Positions 7,870-17,135 are shown, counted from the first letter of the stretch. The stretch is 33,074 nucleotides of DNA from Armatimonadetes bacterium CG2_30_59_28 (GCA_001872605.1 MNXM01000295.1:1-33074); one strand, 5' to 3'. A program made the numbers and translations. Notes: a model not told the origin generated them from the sequence alone.

Positions 7870-8719
7870 ATTCCTGCATCACATCATCCGGGCTAACGAA
7901 AGGCTTGTACATGAGACGAAGGGAACGAGAATAGATGCGTCTCTCCTTGTAACCGGGCACGAACAGCGCAAAATCCCATGCGGGATTGTCGCTTCCCCCT
8001 CCCGTGGCATTATAGGCAAGTCGCAACGCGTCACCGGAATCGAGGAACCACGCGAGAACCATGTTGCGCCAAGTGCCAAACATCAGGGGCTTCTCGAACA
8101 CAAGGGAGGAACGGGGACCGAAGAAGAACTCTTCAGTTGAGCAGTTACCCGATTCCCGAGCGCAGGGGTAGAAGGCTGTATGTTCTCCGTCGCGGAGAAC
8201 GGATGTCTGCCACCCCTCTACGGAAGAGCTTGCTTCCCGGCCCCAGAACTGGAATTCCCTGATCTCAGGAGCATCCATGTAGCTGGCAAAGAAGGCCCCC
8301 ATGTATCCACGCTGGAAAGACTTCTTCCGGGGTTGCAGGCGGATGGAGACATCGATGTAATGTGGCTCAACGACTTGGTATGCGACCCACGCTTCCACGG
8401 CCCAATCCGGCGTCTCCGGCCAGTGTACGGTGGCGCGGCTCTTGCCGGAATACTTGACATCGGTCGGAGTCGCCTGTCGGTCGTCGCCGTCACCCAGCCA
8501 ACGAGGTTCCATGTTGTGCCGAACGCCATCAAAGAGAAACTCGAGATTGACGCCAGCGTAGAGGGGGACGAACGGGCTGCCTTCACAGGCGCTATGAGTC
8601 AGACTGCCGATGCCGTGGTATCCCAACCGATGATCCTTCCACGGAGAATTGTCCGCAATGAGACACCGAAGGTCACCCGCTTCCAGCACGAGAGGCTCTC
8701 CGAGTTTGGTATCGGTCAT
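7838..8719 (-). CDS. Beta-rich protein of unknown function, possibly sugar related
   Basis: This encodes 293 residues. There is no signal peptide or membrane segment. The sequence alternates short strands with many Trp, Tyr and Phe (for example HWPETPDWAVEAWVAYQVVE and AWDFALFVPGYKERRIY), as in the beta-sandwich folds of aldose-epimerase-like or glycoside-binding proteins. I do not recognise a family and assign no reaction. Two starts are possible: ATG 8719, which has AAAGGA almost touching it, or GTG 8689, preceded by GGAGAG at a good distance. Its 3' end overlaps the small HUH-like gene, and the dehydratase follows, so a role in carbohydrate or sugar-acid use is inferred from context only. 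Confidence 0.55.
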   Translation of the reverse strand: MTDTKLGEPLVLEAGDLRCLIADNSPWKDHRLGYHGIGSLTHSACEGSPFVPLYAGVNLEFLFDGVRHNMEPRWLGDGDDRQATPTDVKYSGKSRATVHWPETPDWAVEAWVAYQVVEPHYIDVSIRLQPRKKSFQRGYMGAFFASYMDAPEIREFQFWGREASSSVEGWQTSVLRDGEHTAFYPCARESGNCSTEEFFFGPRSSLVFEKPLMFGTWRNMVLAWFLDSGDALRLAYNATGGGSDNPAWDFALFVPGYKERRIYSRSLRLMYKPFVSPDDVMQEYEAWAVSRQR

Positions 8720-8850
8720 TCCTTTGCCTTTCGTGTGTCTTCAGAACAGAATCCCCCGCATCGGGCGCGCCTGCCGCGGAATACAGCCAGCCGCATGTCC
8801 GGCGACTGATTTGAGCGGCCCGAAAGTGGTGCGGGCAAGGCGCCACGTCC

Positions 8851-9453
8851 TCAGAACCCTTCGGTCAAGGCCTTATTCTCAGCCAGCCACTTGGCGTGTC
8901 CATCGTAGTAAAGGAAGTTGGAGCCGTCGTTGTGGCGCCGCCGCCGAGGCTGAGCATTGCCAGCTATCTGGCTGCCGGAACCGGCAACACCGGTGCCCGA
9001 CCACGTGTTCTTCCAGGTGTCCCCATCGCACTCTCCGAGGATTGTTGTGGACGAAGAGGCATCTCCATAAACGCTGTCTTCGGCCCCCGCGAATCCGGCG
9101 CCAATCCGATAGCTGGACACCGGGGTAGCAGACGGAGTTGTGTCGCTGGCGCAGATCAGGATCTGGCTGCTCTTTGTGTATGGGTGGATTAACTCGTACC
9201 AGTAAGGACTGGCAGGGGGGCTGTCGACGGCCGCGCCACTGTCGGTGAGCACATTCACCCCGTCATAGTCATCACGGTACATCTGGAAAGCCAGCCCAAG
9301 CTGCTTCTGATTGCTCATGCAACTCGTGGTTCTTGCCTTCTCCCGCGCACGCGCGAACGTGGGGAAGAGGATCGAGGCGAGAATCGCGATGATGGCAATC
9401 ACTGTCAGCAACTCGATCAACGTAAATCCCTGGTTCTTACTGTTTGTTCTCAT
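8851..9453 (-). CDS. Prepilin-type protein with H-X9-DG C-terminal motif
   Basis: This encodes 200 residues. The N terminus has a class III prepilin signal: a short basic leader, cleavage at G|FTLIELL with Glu at +5, and a hydrophobic helix up to about residue 30. It continues with [20 protein letters not shown], typical of the pseudopilin family of Planctomycetes, Armatimonadota and relatives. Near the C terminus [12 protein letters not shown] fits the H-X9-DG motif of that family exactly. Such proteins are exported through a type II/IV-pilus-like system and probably assembled or displayed at the cell surface; no prepilin peptidase or secretion gene lies nearby. ATG 9453 has AAGGAG seven bases upstream. 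It is transcribed alone from a predicted extended -10 promoter with a leader of about 160 bases. Confidence 0.88.
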   Translation of the reverse strand: MRTNSKNQGFTLIELLTVIAIIAILASILFPTFARAREKARTTSCMSNQKQLGLAFQMYRDDYDGVNVLTDSGAAVDSPPASPYWYELIHPYTKSSQILICASDTTPSATPVSSYRIGAGFAGAEDSVYGDASSSTTILGECDGDTWKNTWSGTGVAGSGSQIAGNAQPRRRRHNDGSNFLYYDGHAKWLAENKALTEGF

Positions 9454-9620
9454 GAAGTCACTCCTTCTCGGGTTGAAAATTCAGCTCGCAAGCCAAAGAC
9501 TATCTTCGCGAACCCGTCACTAACCATACGGGCATCAGGCAGGAAAATTGAGACGATGCTCTCTCACGCGTGGCGCGCCGGTGATTCTTTCTTTCCGTCT
9601 GCGGCAACCGGTTCGGGTTG

Positions 9621-9629
9621 ATTATACCA
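9621..9629 (-). promoter_or_regulatory. Extended -10 promoter of the pseudopilin gene
   Basis: On the minus strand TGGTATAAT (9629-9621) is a perfect extended -10 element. No good -35 box is seen at the matching distance, which is usual for this promoter class. Transcription would start near 9614. Confidence 0.5.
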
Positions 9630-9690
9630 GACGCAATCGGATCCTCCCCACCTCACCTAAAAAAACCGTTGACGTTTTGCCGCGCGTTCT

Positions 9691-9710
9691 ACCGGACTGA
9701 TGGGTCCGGT
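9691..9710 (-). terminator. Possible terminator hairpin after the phosphodiesterase gene
   Basis: Twenty bases past the stop codon on the minus strand, ACCGGAC and GTCCGGT form a perfect 7-base stem with a 6-base loop. A run of seven T bases follows only about 30 bases later, so intrinsic termination is plausible but not certain. Confidence 0.4.
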
Positions 9711-9730
9711 CCATTGCCTGGTCGGCCGAA

Positions 9731-10669
9731 TCAGCGTTCGAAGGCATCGCTGACGACACGACCGTCCCACGCTTCCGGGGGCGTGATTCCCAACGCGGAT
9801 AGCGCGGTGGCTGCGGTATCACAGACGCCGACCCTCCCCTGTAGTAGATGGCTCTTCTTCACGCCGTTCCCCCAGCATATCCACGGGATCGTCATATCCT
9901 CGTCCGATGCAGTACCATGCGTTTTCTCATGGCCACCGTGATCGGCAGTCACGATGATCGCACACCTCGATGCAGTCCCCCGCGCGCGCAGAGATGACAG
10001 AATCCTCCCGATGTTGGCGTCAGTTTCCTCGATGGCCTTGATCTGCGCGTCCGACATCCATCCCACAGCATGACCTGCCGAGTCAGGGCCGGGGAAATGT
10101 ATGAAGCAAAGGTTCGGGGATGAGACAAGCAGGTACTCGCTTGCCACGTCTCCCACGCGAACGTCCGTGTACCCCGCGTGCACATAGTAATCCACAACAT
10201 CTGGCCGTCTCAGGTGAGACAGCTTCGACTTGCCCACGATCATTGCCGTAGTCAGACCGGCTTTCTTCGCATAGTCAAAGACAGTGGGGACCTGAATTAC
10301 GCCCTTCTCGGGGGAATCTCGATTCCAGTCGATACCGTGCCTGGCCGGTTCGACGCCGGTCAGCATGGAAGCGTGCGCCACCAGTGTGACACTTGGCAAA
10401 ACGGTCTTGGCTGCCCAAGTGTACGAACCGTCCTTCCAGAGGGAGTCCATATTGGGCGTGTTGGCCTGCCTTAGCGCATCGGGGCGCAGTCCGTCGACGC
10501 TGACAATCAAGACGCTCTCCACAGATGGTTGCTCCGCAGCGGCCGCGGTCTTGGTGGACGAGACAGAGGTCAACTCACCTGAAACAAGACCGAAGTGGTC
10601 CAATACCGGTTGCAGAGCAAGAGCGATAACGATAACGATAAAGAAGAGTGACCAGTTTCGTGTGCGCAC
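9731..10669 (-). CDS. Secreted type I phosphodiesterase / nucleotide pyrophosphatase family protein
   Basis: This encodes 312 residues. An N-terminal hydrophobic helix (about 8-22) anchors or exports the protein. The rest is an alkaline-phosphatase-superfamily domain of the NPP type. Expected zinc ligands and nucleophile are present: Asp59 (SVDGLRPD), catalytic Thr95 (PSVTLVAHASM), Asp196 and His200 (GPDSAGH), Asp243-His244 (TADHGGH) and His251. It should hydrolyse phosphodiester or pyrophosphate bonds outside the cytoplasm; the substrate is unknown. GTG 10669 is the start because AGGAGG sits five bases before it. It follows a zinc-ribbon membrane protein gene by 12 bases, so the two are probably one transcript. 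Confidence 0.87.
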   Translation of the reverse strand: MRTRNWSLFFIVIVIALALQPVLDHFGLVSGELTSVSSTKTAAAAEQPSVESVLIVSVDGLRPDALRQANTPNMDSLWKDGSYTWAAKTVLPSVTLVAHASMLTGVEPARHGIDWNRDSPEKGVIQVPTVFDYAKKAGLTTAMIVGKSKLSHLRRPDVVDYYVHAGYTDVRVGDVASEYLLVSSPNLCFIHFPGPDSAGHAVGWMSDAQIKAIEETDANIGRILSSLRARGTASRCAIIVTADHGGHEKTHGTASDEDMTIPWICWGNGVKKSHLLQGRVGVCDTAATALSALGITPPEAWDGRVVSDAFER

Positions 10670-10681
10670 CTATACCTCCTG

Positions 10682-11065
10682 TCAGCCCCCGCGAACAGCC
10701 ATGATCCTGTAATAGAGATCCACCATCAAGCTCTTGGCGGGAGGAACAAACATGAATAATACCAGATAGATGAAACAGCCAATAAACCCCCACGCCACAG
10801 CGATCTTGGACTTGCCCTTCATATACCGATCCTTGGACATGGCCAGGAATAAACCGGCAAAGACCCCCGCGGGCCCGAGAAGAATTCCTCCCACGACAAG
10901 GAGCACGTCGGGGATATCAAACCTGGGCGGCTTCTCCACCGCCTCCTGAGAAGGCGTGAGCACCCATCCACATCGCTTACAGCGAGGCTTATCCGTTAGC
11001 CAGTCTGTCTTGATGGCGACGTGGTTAAGCATTCCGCACCGCTTGCATTTCGCAGTAAACACCAC
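10682..11065 (-). CDS. Zinc-ribbon membrane protein
   Basis: This encodes about 127 residues. Two CxxC knuckles (CKRCG near the N terminus and CKRCG about 20 residues later) form a four-cysteine zinc ribbon, followed by two hydrophobic segments (VLLVVGGILLGPAGVFAGLF and AVAWGFIGCFIYLVLFMF). The ribbon probably faces the cytoplasm. The frame is open up to a TTG at 11098, but that codon would lie only about 8 bases behind the predicted transcription start and has no Shine-Dalgarno. GTG 11065 (or the adjacent GTG 11062) follows GGGG at a suitable distance. It lies upstream of the phosphodiesterase gene and probably shares its transcript. The function is unknown. Confidence 0.65.
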   Translation of the reverse strand: MVFTAKCKRCGMLNHVAIKTDWLTDKPRCKRCGWVLTPSQEAVEKPPRFDIPDVLLVVGGILLGPAGVFAGLFLAMSKDRYMKGKSKIAVAWGFIGCFIYLVLFMFVPPAKSLMVDLYYRIMAVRGG

Positions 11066-11112
11066 GGCATTGACCCCAATTTCATCTGGATCGACCAACG
11101 CAAAGCGCGAGC

Positions 11113-11121
11113 ATTATATCA
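11113..11121 (-). promoter_or_regulatory. Extended -10 promoter for zinc-ribbon/phosphodiesterase pair
   Basis: On the minus strand TGATATAAT (11121-11113) is a perfect extended -10 element, with a predicted start near 11106. The -35 position (TCGGAG) is poor. Confidence 0.45.
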
Positions 11122-11218
11122 CAAGTCACGCCGGTCTCCGAAACGACCTCGGCGAATCGCACGACACCATTTCCGCCTCCTCCGGGGATACAACGCCGCT
11201 CCGCGCAGGGACCTTGCC

Positions 11219-11247
11219 TTGACACGCACCTATCGTCTCGATACAAT
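11219..11247 (+). promoter_or_regulatory. Sigma-70-type promoter of the CHASE2 kinase operon
   Basis: TTGACA (11219-11224), a 17-base spacer and TACAAT (11242-11247) form a near-consensus promoter. Transcription would start near 11254, about 50 bases before ATG 11307. Confidence 0.75.
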
Positions 11248-11306
11248 CAGCCAGACTGTACGCCGTTCATGCCCGTCGGGGAAGAGAGACGGCCACAAGG
11301 AACACC

Positions 11307-14183
11307 ATGACGCGTCGCAAGCCTCACAGCAAGCGGTGGAAGGCCGCCGCCATTGGCCTCGTCGTATCTTCGGCAACTCTGTTTGTCACTTGGAATGACT
11401 TGTATGAGGGACTGGAGTCGAGGACCTATGACTTTTGGTTCCGGCTTCGCGGGCCCCAGACCCCAAATCCCGTCGTAGTGATCGCGGCCTTCGACAACCT
11501 CGCCGCTCGTGAGCTGGGAGACCCGCCCTGGTCTCGCGAACGCTGCGCCCGACTCATTGATTTCTTCCGCGACGCCGGGGCACGCCAGGTTCTTCTCGAT
11601 CTCCGCATGACGTCCCCAGACCCGACGTCCGCTCAGCACGACGAACGACTGAGAAAATCCATGTCCCGCGCCGGGAATGTGCTACTGCCCTTGATTTTCG
11701 ATGAGGTTGAGCAGCCCGGAGCGTCGCCGGCGTTACTCGACCAGCTCCCTGTCCATTGCGAATACCTGACCCCATCCCGCCAGTCACTGAATCGGGTGAA
11801 TCACGCGCTGCTCCCCTACGCGCCCCTGCTAAAGGCATCCGCGGGGGTGGGGCACATCAACATCTACCCCGAGCGCGATGGAGTGGTTCGCCGCGCGCCT
11901 ATGATTGTCGATCTGGACGGGAAGCCCTACCCCTCCCTCGGGCTGCAATCGGTGAGGATGCTCACCAGCGATTCCGAAACGATCCGCGTCGAGCCGAATC
12001 GGTTTCTATTTATTGATGATTCAAGAATATCGATCGACGTTGGGTCCGAGGTACTTCTCAACTACGCGGGCGGCTACCGCACCTTCCCCTACTACTCCGC
12101 GTTCGATATTCTGGACGGGAGAATTCAGCCGCAGAAGTTCAAGGACAAGGTGGTGATCGTCGGGTCAACGGCTGCCCAGCTATCTAACTTCTTCCCGACC
12201 CCGTTTACTCAGGTCTATCCCGGCGTCGAGATACAGGCGACCGTCATCGACAATCTCCTCGAGAACCGAACCATTGAGCGCGCGCCGCGGGCGCTCAATC
12301 TCCTCATTCTCCTACTCATCGGCCCCATGCTGGGGTTGGTTCTGGCGGACCAGCGGCCGACCTATTCATGGATGTACGCCCTCACCGTCGCTGCTGCCAT
12401 CGCTGTTACCGTGTTCTATTTCTTCACCACGCGACTGATCTGGATCGACGTGGTGCGCCCACTAAACGCCCTGTTCTGGACCTACGCCATCGTTCTCGTC
12501 TATCGTCTCCGGTTAGGCGAAAAGGAGACTGCTCGCACCCAGTCGATTATTGAGACAGTAATGCAGGTCAGCAACATTGTCGGATCGTCGCTGGAGCAGA
12601 GCCGACTGCTGGACATGTTCCTCGACTGGATCACACAGATGGTGAACGCCGAGGCCAGCTCGGTATTGCTGTTTGACGACTCCCGGGAGCGGCTGTTATT
12701 CGCCGCTGCAACCGGACCCAGGAGTGAGACGATACGCCACTACCATCTGATGGTGGGAGAAGGCATAGCGGGCTGGGTGGCCCAGCATGGAACTCCGGTC
12801 ATCTCCAACAACGTGAGCGAGGATGTTCGTTTCAAGAGTGAAATCGGCGATGAGATCGACTTCCAAGCCCGCTCGATAATCTGCGTTCCCGTACAGACCA
12901 AGAAAGGCCTCCTAGGGGTCATCGAGGTGATCAACAAGAAAGACGGGTCTCCTTTCACGCGGGACGACCAGGACCTCCTCGTTGCCTTCGGCAACCAGGC
13001 GGGAGTGATGCTGGAAAATGCCCGTCTCTATAACCTGCTGGAGGCAAAAGTGGAGCTGGCCAACCAGCGACTTATCGAGACCAACCAACAGCTTTCTGTG
13101 GAGAAAGGCAAGCTCGAAGCTATCGTTCGCAGCATGGCGGAAGCGCTGATCGTGCTTGACGCGTCCCGCCAAGTGGTCTTCTCCAATCCCGCGGCCGCAC
13201 GCATTCTCCAGTGCGAAGGAGACGAGCTCCTCATTGGACGGGCGGCATCCGAGTTGATTCGGCAGGATGATCTGTTACAGGGGATTGAGAAGGCCTACGA
13301 GCTCCGAACGGAGATCACCATCAAGGAACTCAGGGTCGATGACGATGCGGTGCGCATTTACAGCGCGCACCTTGCCCCCGTTCAGGAGGAGAACTTATTA
13401 GAAGTTGCCGGCGTAGTGGTCGTGTTCAACGACATCACGGAACTCAAGGAGCTGGACCGCGCCAAGAGCGACTTCGTCTCCTTTGTGTCGCACGAAATGC
13501 GGTCACCCATCACGGCCATCAAAGGGTTCGCTTCGACACTCCTAAGAAAGGATATGACAGACCGCAATACCCAGATCGAGTTCCTGAGAATCATTGCTCA
13601 GGAGTGTGATCGCATGACGCGCCTCATCGCCTCCATCTTGGACCTCTCACGCATCGAGGCGGGAAGAGCGCTCGAGCTGCGGTACGATCAAGTCAACCTC
13701 GTGAACATGCTGGAGTCCGTCGTGGATCGCCACCGACTCTATGCTTCGGGGCATGAGTTCTCGCTGAGCGTCGATGGCTCCCTGACGTCGGTCACTGCCG
13801 ACCCTGACAAGCTGGAACAGATACTTATCAACCTGGTCGGCAACGCCGTCAAGTACTCGCCGAACGGCGGAGCCGTCAAGGTGGAAGCCCATCTGCAGGA
13901 TGGGAACGCTATCGTCAGCATCAGCGATCACGGAATCGGGATCGAGCAGAGCCAACTTGGCGCACTCTTTCAGAGATATCGCCGCATAGCTGGAAAGGAA
14001 ACGGACAGGATCGTGGGAACAGGACTTGGACTGTACCTGACGCGCCACCTGGTCGTAGCCCATGGAGGTCGCATCGATGCCGTTAGTGAACCAGGGATAG
14101 GCTCCACCTTTACATTCTCCATTCCTGTGGCTCATTCGATCAGGGACCCCGGCCCGGGTGACAAAGGAACCATTCTCGACTGA
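11307..14183 (+). CDS. CHASE2-GAF-PAS sensor histidine kinase
   Basis: This membrane sensor has 958 residues. After an N-terminal helix (about 12-28) comes an extracytoplasmic CHASE2 domain (about 30-320), then three membrane helices (about 329-400). The cytoplasmic part holds a GAF domain (about 411-575), a PAS domain (about 602-713), the dimerisation/phosphoacceptor domain with His729 in FVSHEMRSPITAIKGF, and an HATPase domain with the N box (INLVGNAVKYSPNGG), DHGIGIE and GTGLGLYLTRHL. It should autophosphorylate in response to an external signal, tuned by GAF/PAS ligands. ATG 11307 has AAGGA upstream. No response regulator is encoded in the window, so its partner is elsewhere. It is co-transcribed with a glycosidase-like and a stalk-domain protein. 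Confidence 0.93.
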   Translation: MTRRKPHSKRWKAAAIGLVVSSATLFVTWNDLYEGLESRTYDFWFRLRGPQTPNPVVVIAAFDNLAARELGDPPWSRERCARLIDFFRDAGARQVLLDLRMTSPDPTSAQHDERLRKSMSRAGNVLLPLIFDEVEQPGASPALLDQLPVHCEYLTPSRQSLNRVNHALLPYAPLLKASAGVGHINIYPERDGVVRRAPMIVDLDGKPYPSLGLQSVRMLTSDSETIRVEPNRFLFIDDSRISIDVGSEVLLNYAGGYRTFPYYSAFDILDGRIQPQKFKDKVVIVGSTAAQLSNFFPTPFTQVYPGVEIQATVIDNLLENRTIERAPRALNLLILLLIGPMLGLVLADQRPTYSWMYALTVAAAIAVTVFYFFTTRLIWIDVVRPLNALFWTYAIVLVYRLRLGEKETARTQSIIETVMQVSNIVGSSLEQSRLLDMFLDWITQMVNAEASSVLLFDDSRERLLFAAATGPRSETIRHYHLMVGEGIAGWVAQHGTPVISNNVSEDVRFKSEIGDEIDFQARSIICVPVQTKKGLLGVIEVINKKDGSPFTRDDQDLLVAFGNQAGVMLENARLYNLLEAKVELANQRLIETNQQLSVEKGKLEAIVRSMAEALIVLDASRQVVFSNPAAARILQCEGDELLIGRAASELIRQDDLLQGIEKAYELRTEITIKELRVDDDAVRIYSAHLAPVQEENLLEVAGVVVVFNDITELKELDRAKSDFVSFVSHEMRSPITAIKGFASTLLRKDMTDRNTQIEFLRIIAQECDRMTRLIASILDLSRIEAGRALELRYDQVNLVNMLESVVDRHRLYASGHEFSLSVDGSLTSVTADPDKLEQILINLVGNAVKYSPNGGAVKVEAHLQDGNAIVSISDHGIGIEQSQLGALFQRYRRIAGKETDRIVGTGLGLYLTRHLVVAHGGRIDAVSEPGIGSTFTFSIPVAHSIRDPGPGDKGTILD

Positions 14184-14202
14184 GAACACACATGAACCGC
14201 AC

Positions 14203-16158
14203 ATGGCCATGAATGCCCTATTCACCCACATTCGGCAGCGAGACCTTCCGCGGGGCGTTGTGAAGTTACGCCAGTGGCTTCTACTCTCGGCGTTGCTTGC
14301 GTCCAGCACGGCTGCGCGCGGCGCCTGGACAGTTTCCATGGACTCACGCGCCGAGTCCCGCCACTTCAGCCCTTATCTCTACGGCGTCGATTCGACCATT
14401 GAGGACGCATCCGATATCCTCCCGGCCTTGGCGCACCACGGCGTCCGCCTTGTTCGGTTCCACGCTCGCGCGGTGGGCCGTCCCGAGGAGTCCACTGACG
14501 ACCTGCGGAAGGCTGTTCGATTGTCCTGGCTGTACGGCTTGCAGCCGATGATCGCCGTCGACACTACCGACACCAACGTCGATAGCGCGAATGCAGTTTC
14601 CGCAGTTCTGTCAACGATGCTTGCGTCTGGGGAAGCGCTGCCGTGGATATGGTTGCCATTGAACTCATCCCAGCTCTCGTCGCTCCTCACGTCCCGTGAG
14701 TCCGGGCATCCAGATGCTCAAGAACCGCCTATGCCTCAGAAAGGAGCGTTCTGTTTTCTTCCTCTGTCGGGGTTGTATGGGCTTACAGGAACGGGGGCGG
14801 TCGCTCACGGAGAGAGCAGCCAATACCGTTCACTGGCGGGGATACTCGAGGATAGCATTACGCGTCTGGAATCCCGCACGAATATGCGCGTTGGACTGGC
14901 GCTGTCGAGCATCGACGACCTGTCATTAGCAGCATCCGGCGCCATTCACGAGATCAACCGTATCCGCACGGGTCCCCAAAAAAAGGAGCGACTGAGGCTC
15001 TTCTGTCCGACCGATTTCCCCGGCGGAACGGACGATTCGCGCAGCCTGACGACAACTCAGGAGAGGCTGCAAGCTGTGACCCGCTTGATGGATTTCTCTC
15101 TCAGAAACGTGACAGCATCCACGATCGGAAATTCGTCTGCCGCGTTCCCAAAGTTGTGGTCGCAATCTGTGGGGTTGTTCCAGGTACTCTCAGCATGGGG
15201 ATCGTTCCACGGACTCCAGGTCGATGCACTGGCCGAGGGCCCCCTCGGCGCCGCTGCGATTAAGGCGCCCGGGCAAGCAACGCTCTGCATCGTCAACCCA
15301 TCGCAACAGAGCCAGGACTGTCGCCTCGCGTGGGCCGTCCCCGCAGGCACCTATACGGTTACACTGCGGTCGCTGATGGACAACCAGCAACTGCCTGGTG
15401 ATGAAGACCAATTGTCCCAGCTCGTTGTCAAGACGGACTTCTCGCGCCAGTACACCACCGTCGCTCTTCCTCCCGACAGCCTGTCCATTATTCGGTGCAT
15501 CAACCATCCCTATGAGGCGTATCAGTCCTTCCGACCTCTGCTGACTCTCCTGAATGGAACCGAAGCACAGCGAATATCTGCCTCACGACGAAAGCTTCTG
15601 AACGAGATACTCGCGGAAGCACGCCTCTCCGCTCTCGCAACAATCAGCCACATCGAGGCCAATCCGGAGAAGTCGGCAACTTCGGCGCACCGATCGCTGC
15701 TGAAACTGGCCCAGGCCGAAGCCTTGTTGAAGAATGTGGCGTTTCAAGGCTCGCCCCAAAAAGCCATCGCGTCACGCATGCTTGACGACCTCGACTCGGT
15801 CGCTGGGCATCTGTCTGAATCCAGCGCCACCTGTCTCAAGATCGAGCCGCGCATATCGGTCACCGTGGCTCCCGACAACACGCACTCTGTGTCGGTTCGC
15901 ATCAACAACCGTGGCAAGACCACCGTCCGAAGACTGAGGGTCGCATGTGAACCGGGTGAGTGGGCGAGTTGCGCACCAATGGAGCCAACCACGAGCAGTG
16001 TCCTCGCGCCGGGAACTTCCCTGTCAACATGTTTCACTCTCAAGGCCGAGCACCCCAACCCGTTTATTGCCTCAGTGCCAGCCGTAGTCCATGTTTCCTA
16101 TTACGTCTCCAACAGCTTCTCCAACCTCGTTCGGGTAGTCGAGGTGAACACAACGTGA
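14203..16158 (+). CDS. Exported glycoside-hydrolase-like protein
   Basis: This encodes about 651 residues. A signal peptide (LRQWLLLSALLASSTAARGA) is followed by a region starting HFSPYLYGVDSTIEDASDIL and GVRLVRFHARA, which resembles the first strands of a glycosidase (beta/alpha) barrel. Residues near 350-445 resemble the C-terminal beta-sandwich of such enzymes (TLCIVNPS and VALPPDSLSIIRC). A helical linker and a C-terminal Ig-like domain follow. The barrel is short and no catalytic glutamate pair can be picked out, so it may be a carbohydrate-binding pseudoenzyme. The frame opens at GTG 14158 inside the kinase gene, but ATG 14203 (or 14209), 20 bases past the kinase stop, is preferred because it places a normal signal peptide. 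It is translated from the kinase transcript. Confidence 0.6.
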   Translation: MAMNALFTHIRQRDLPRGVVKLRQWLLLSALLASSTAARGAWTVSMDSRAESRHFSPYLYGVDSTIEDASDILPALAHHGVRLVRFHARAVGRPEESTDDLRKAVRLSWLYGLQPMIAVDTTDTNVDSANAVSAVLSTMLASGEALPWIWLPLNSSQLSSLLTSRESGHPDAQEPPMPQKGAFCFLPLSGLYGLTGTGAVAHGESSQYRSLAGILEDSITRLESRTNMRVGLALSSIDDLSLAASGAIHEINRIRTGPQKKERLRLFCPTDFPGGTDDSRSLTTTQERLQAVTRLMDFSLRNVTASTIGNSSAAFPKLWSQSVGLFQVLSAWGSFHGLQVDALAEGPLGAAAIKAPGQATLCIVNPSQQSQDCRLAWAVPAGTYTVTLRSLMDNQQLPGDEDQLSQLVVKTDFSRQYTTVALPPDSLSIIRCINHPYEAYQSFRPLLTLLNGTEAQRISASRRKLLNEILAEARLSALATISHIEANPEKSATSAHRSLLKLAQAEALLKNVAFQGSPQKAIASRMLDDLDSVAGHLSESSATCLKIEPRISVTVAPDNTHSVSVRINNRGKTTVRRLRVACEPGEWASCAPMEPTTSSVLAPGTSLSTCFTLKAEHPNPFIASVPAVVHVSYYVSNSFSNLVRVVEVNTT

Positions 16159-17135
16159 GAACCATACACGGGGAATCATACCTCCATAGTGGCCGTCAGT
16201 GGGGACGAGCCGCGGCGCTTCGCCTGAGTGCCTTGATACTCGTCTGTGTCTCGAACGCGGCAGTTGGAACATCCTACTCAGAAGGTATTGCGGACCATTC
16301 TCTGAGGGATTTGCTGCCGACCTCCGTTGAGTTGCATCCATGGGTACTGAACGCCGACACCATCGTCATGGCTCTCGAACCGGAAAATCTGCCTCTGGTG
16401 TATGGGGCAGCTTCAGCCTACTATCGAGACCGGAAGGTGCTGTCAGCCGTTACAGCAACCTACGAGTACGGCAACGTTAGAGCGCGCGTCACCGTGGCGC
16501 TGATGCCGTCGGATAAGGACGCGCTGGCGCTCTATGTTCAGCAACGGCAGGCCGTCGAGTCGGTGTCGGCAACATTCCCCGCCGCACCGGAATCCTCCCC
16601 CACGGCGTTCTGTTACACGACCAATGATGGGCTGAGCGGCGCGGACCTCCATCGCAGAGCCTACGCGACCGTCCAGTTCAACGCCGCTAGCAGACTCACT
16701 CGATCTTTCATGCCTGCCCTCTTGTTGGCTCTCGCCCAAAACGTGCCCGAAATAATTCCCCGTTTTTCCCTGTGGATCAACAACCAGCATCTTCGAATCG
16801 ACACGCCCATGGGCAATGATGACGAGATTCTGCTCCCTTTGCGGCCGATCTTCGACTATCTGGGGTACCAGTCTCTCTGGGTCGACAAGAAGCTGGAGGC
16901 CGTCTTCTTCCGGGTTGGGAAGGTGCATCCCACGGGAACAACATCACTCCCGTCGAAAATCACGCTCAAAATCAGGCAGCAGGAAGGCATGAGTGACGGG
17001 AGGAGTTTCTCCATGCGAGTTGCTCCGTTCACATTCAATGGTGTCACATACAGCACACCCGACATCTTTGAGAAAGCTCTGGGGATGAAAGTGTTGTGGG
17101 ACCCCGAAAACCGCAGGCTTGACATCAATCACTGA
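16155..17135 (+). CDS. Exported protein with copper-amine-oxidase-N-like stalk domain
   Basis: This encodes about 326 residues. GTG 16155 overlaps the stop of the previous gene (GTGA), which indicates translational coupling; the frame is open further upstream but only over that gene. A signal-like helix (ALRLSALILVCVSNAAVG) is followed by an unassigned domain. Residues about 210-326 carry the repeat pattern LLPLRPIFDYLGYQSLWVDK and, at the end, FEKALGMKVLWDPENRRLDI. This is the hallmark of the Cu-amine-oxidase N-terminal (stalk) domain found in many cell-envelope proteins. The oxidase itself is absent, as usual for this domain. It is probably an envelope protein acting with the preceding glycosidase-like protein. 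Confidence 0.75.
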   Translation: MRTIHGESYLHSGRQWGRAAALRLSALILVCVSNAAVGTSYSEGIADHSLRDLLPTSVELHPWVLNADTIVMALEPENLPLVYGAASAYYRDRKVLSAVTATYEYGNVRARVTVALMPSDKDALALYVQQRQAVESVSATFPAAPESSPTAFCYTTNDGLSGADLHRRAYATVQFNAASRLTRSFMPALLLALAQNVPEIIPRFSLWINNQHLRIDTPMGNDDEILLPLRPIFDYLGYQSLWVDKKLEAVFFRVGKVHPTGTTSLPSKITLKIRQQEGMSDGRSFSMRVAPFTFNGVTYSTPDIFEKALGMKVLWDPENRRLDINH

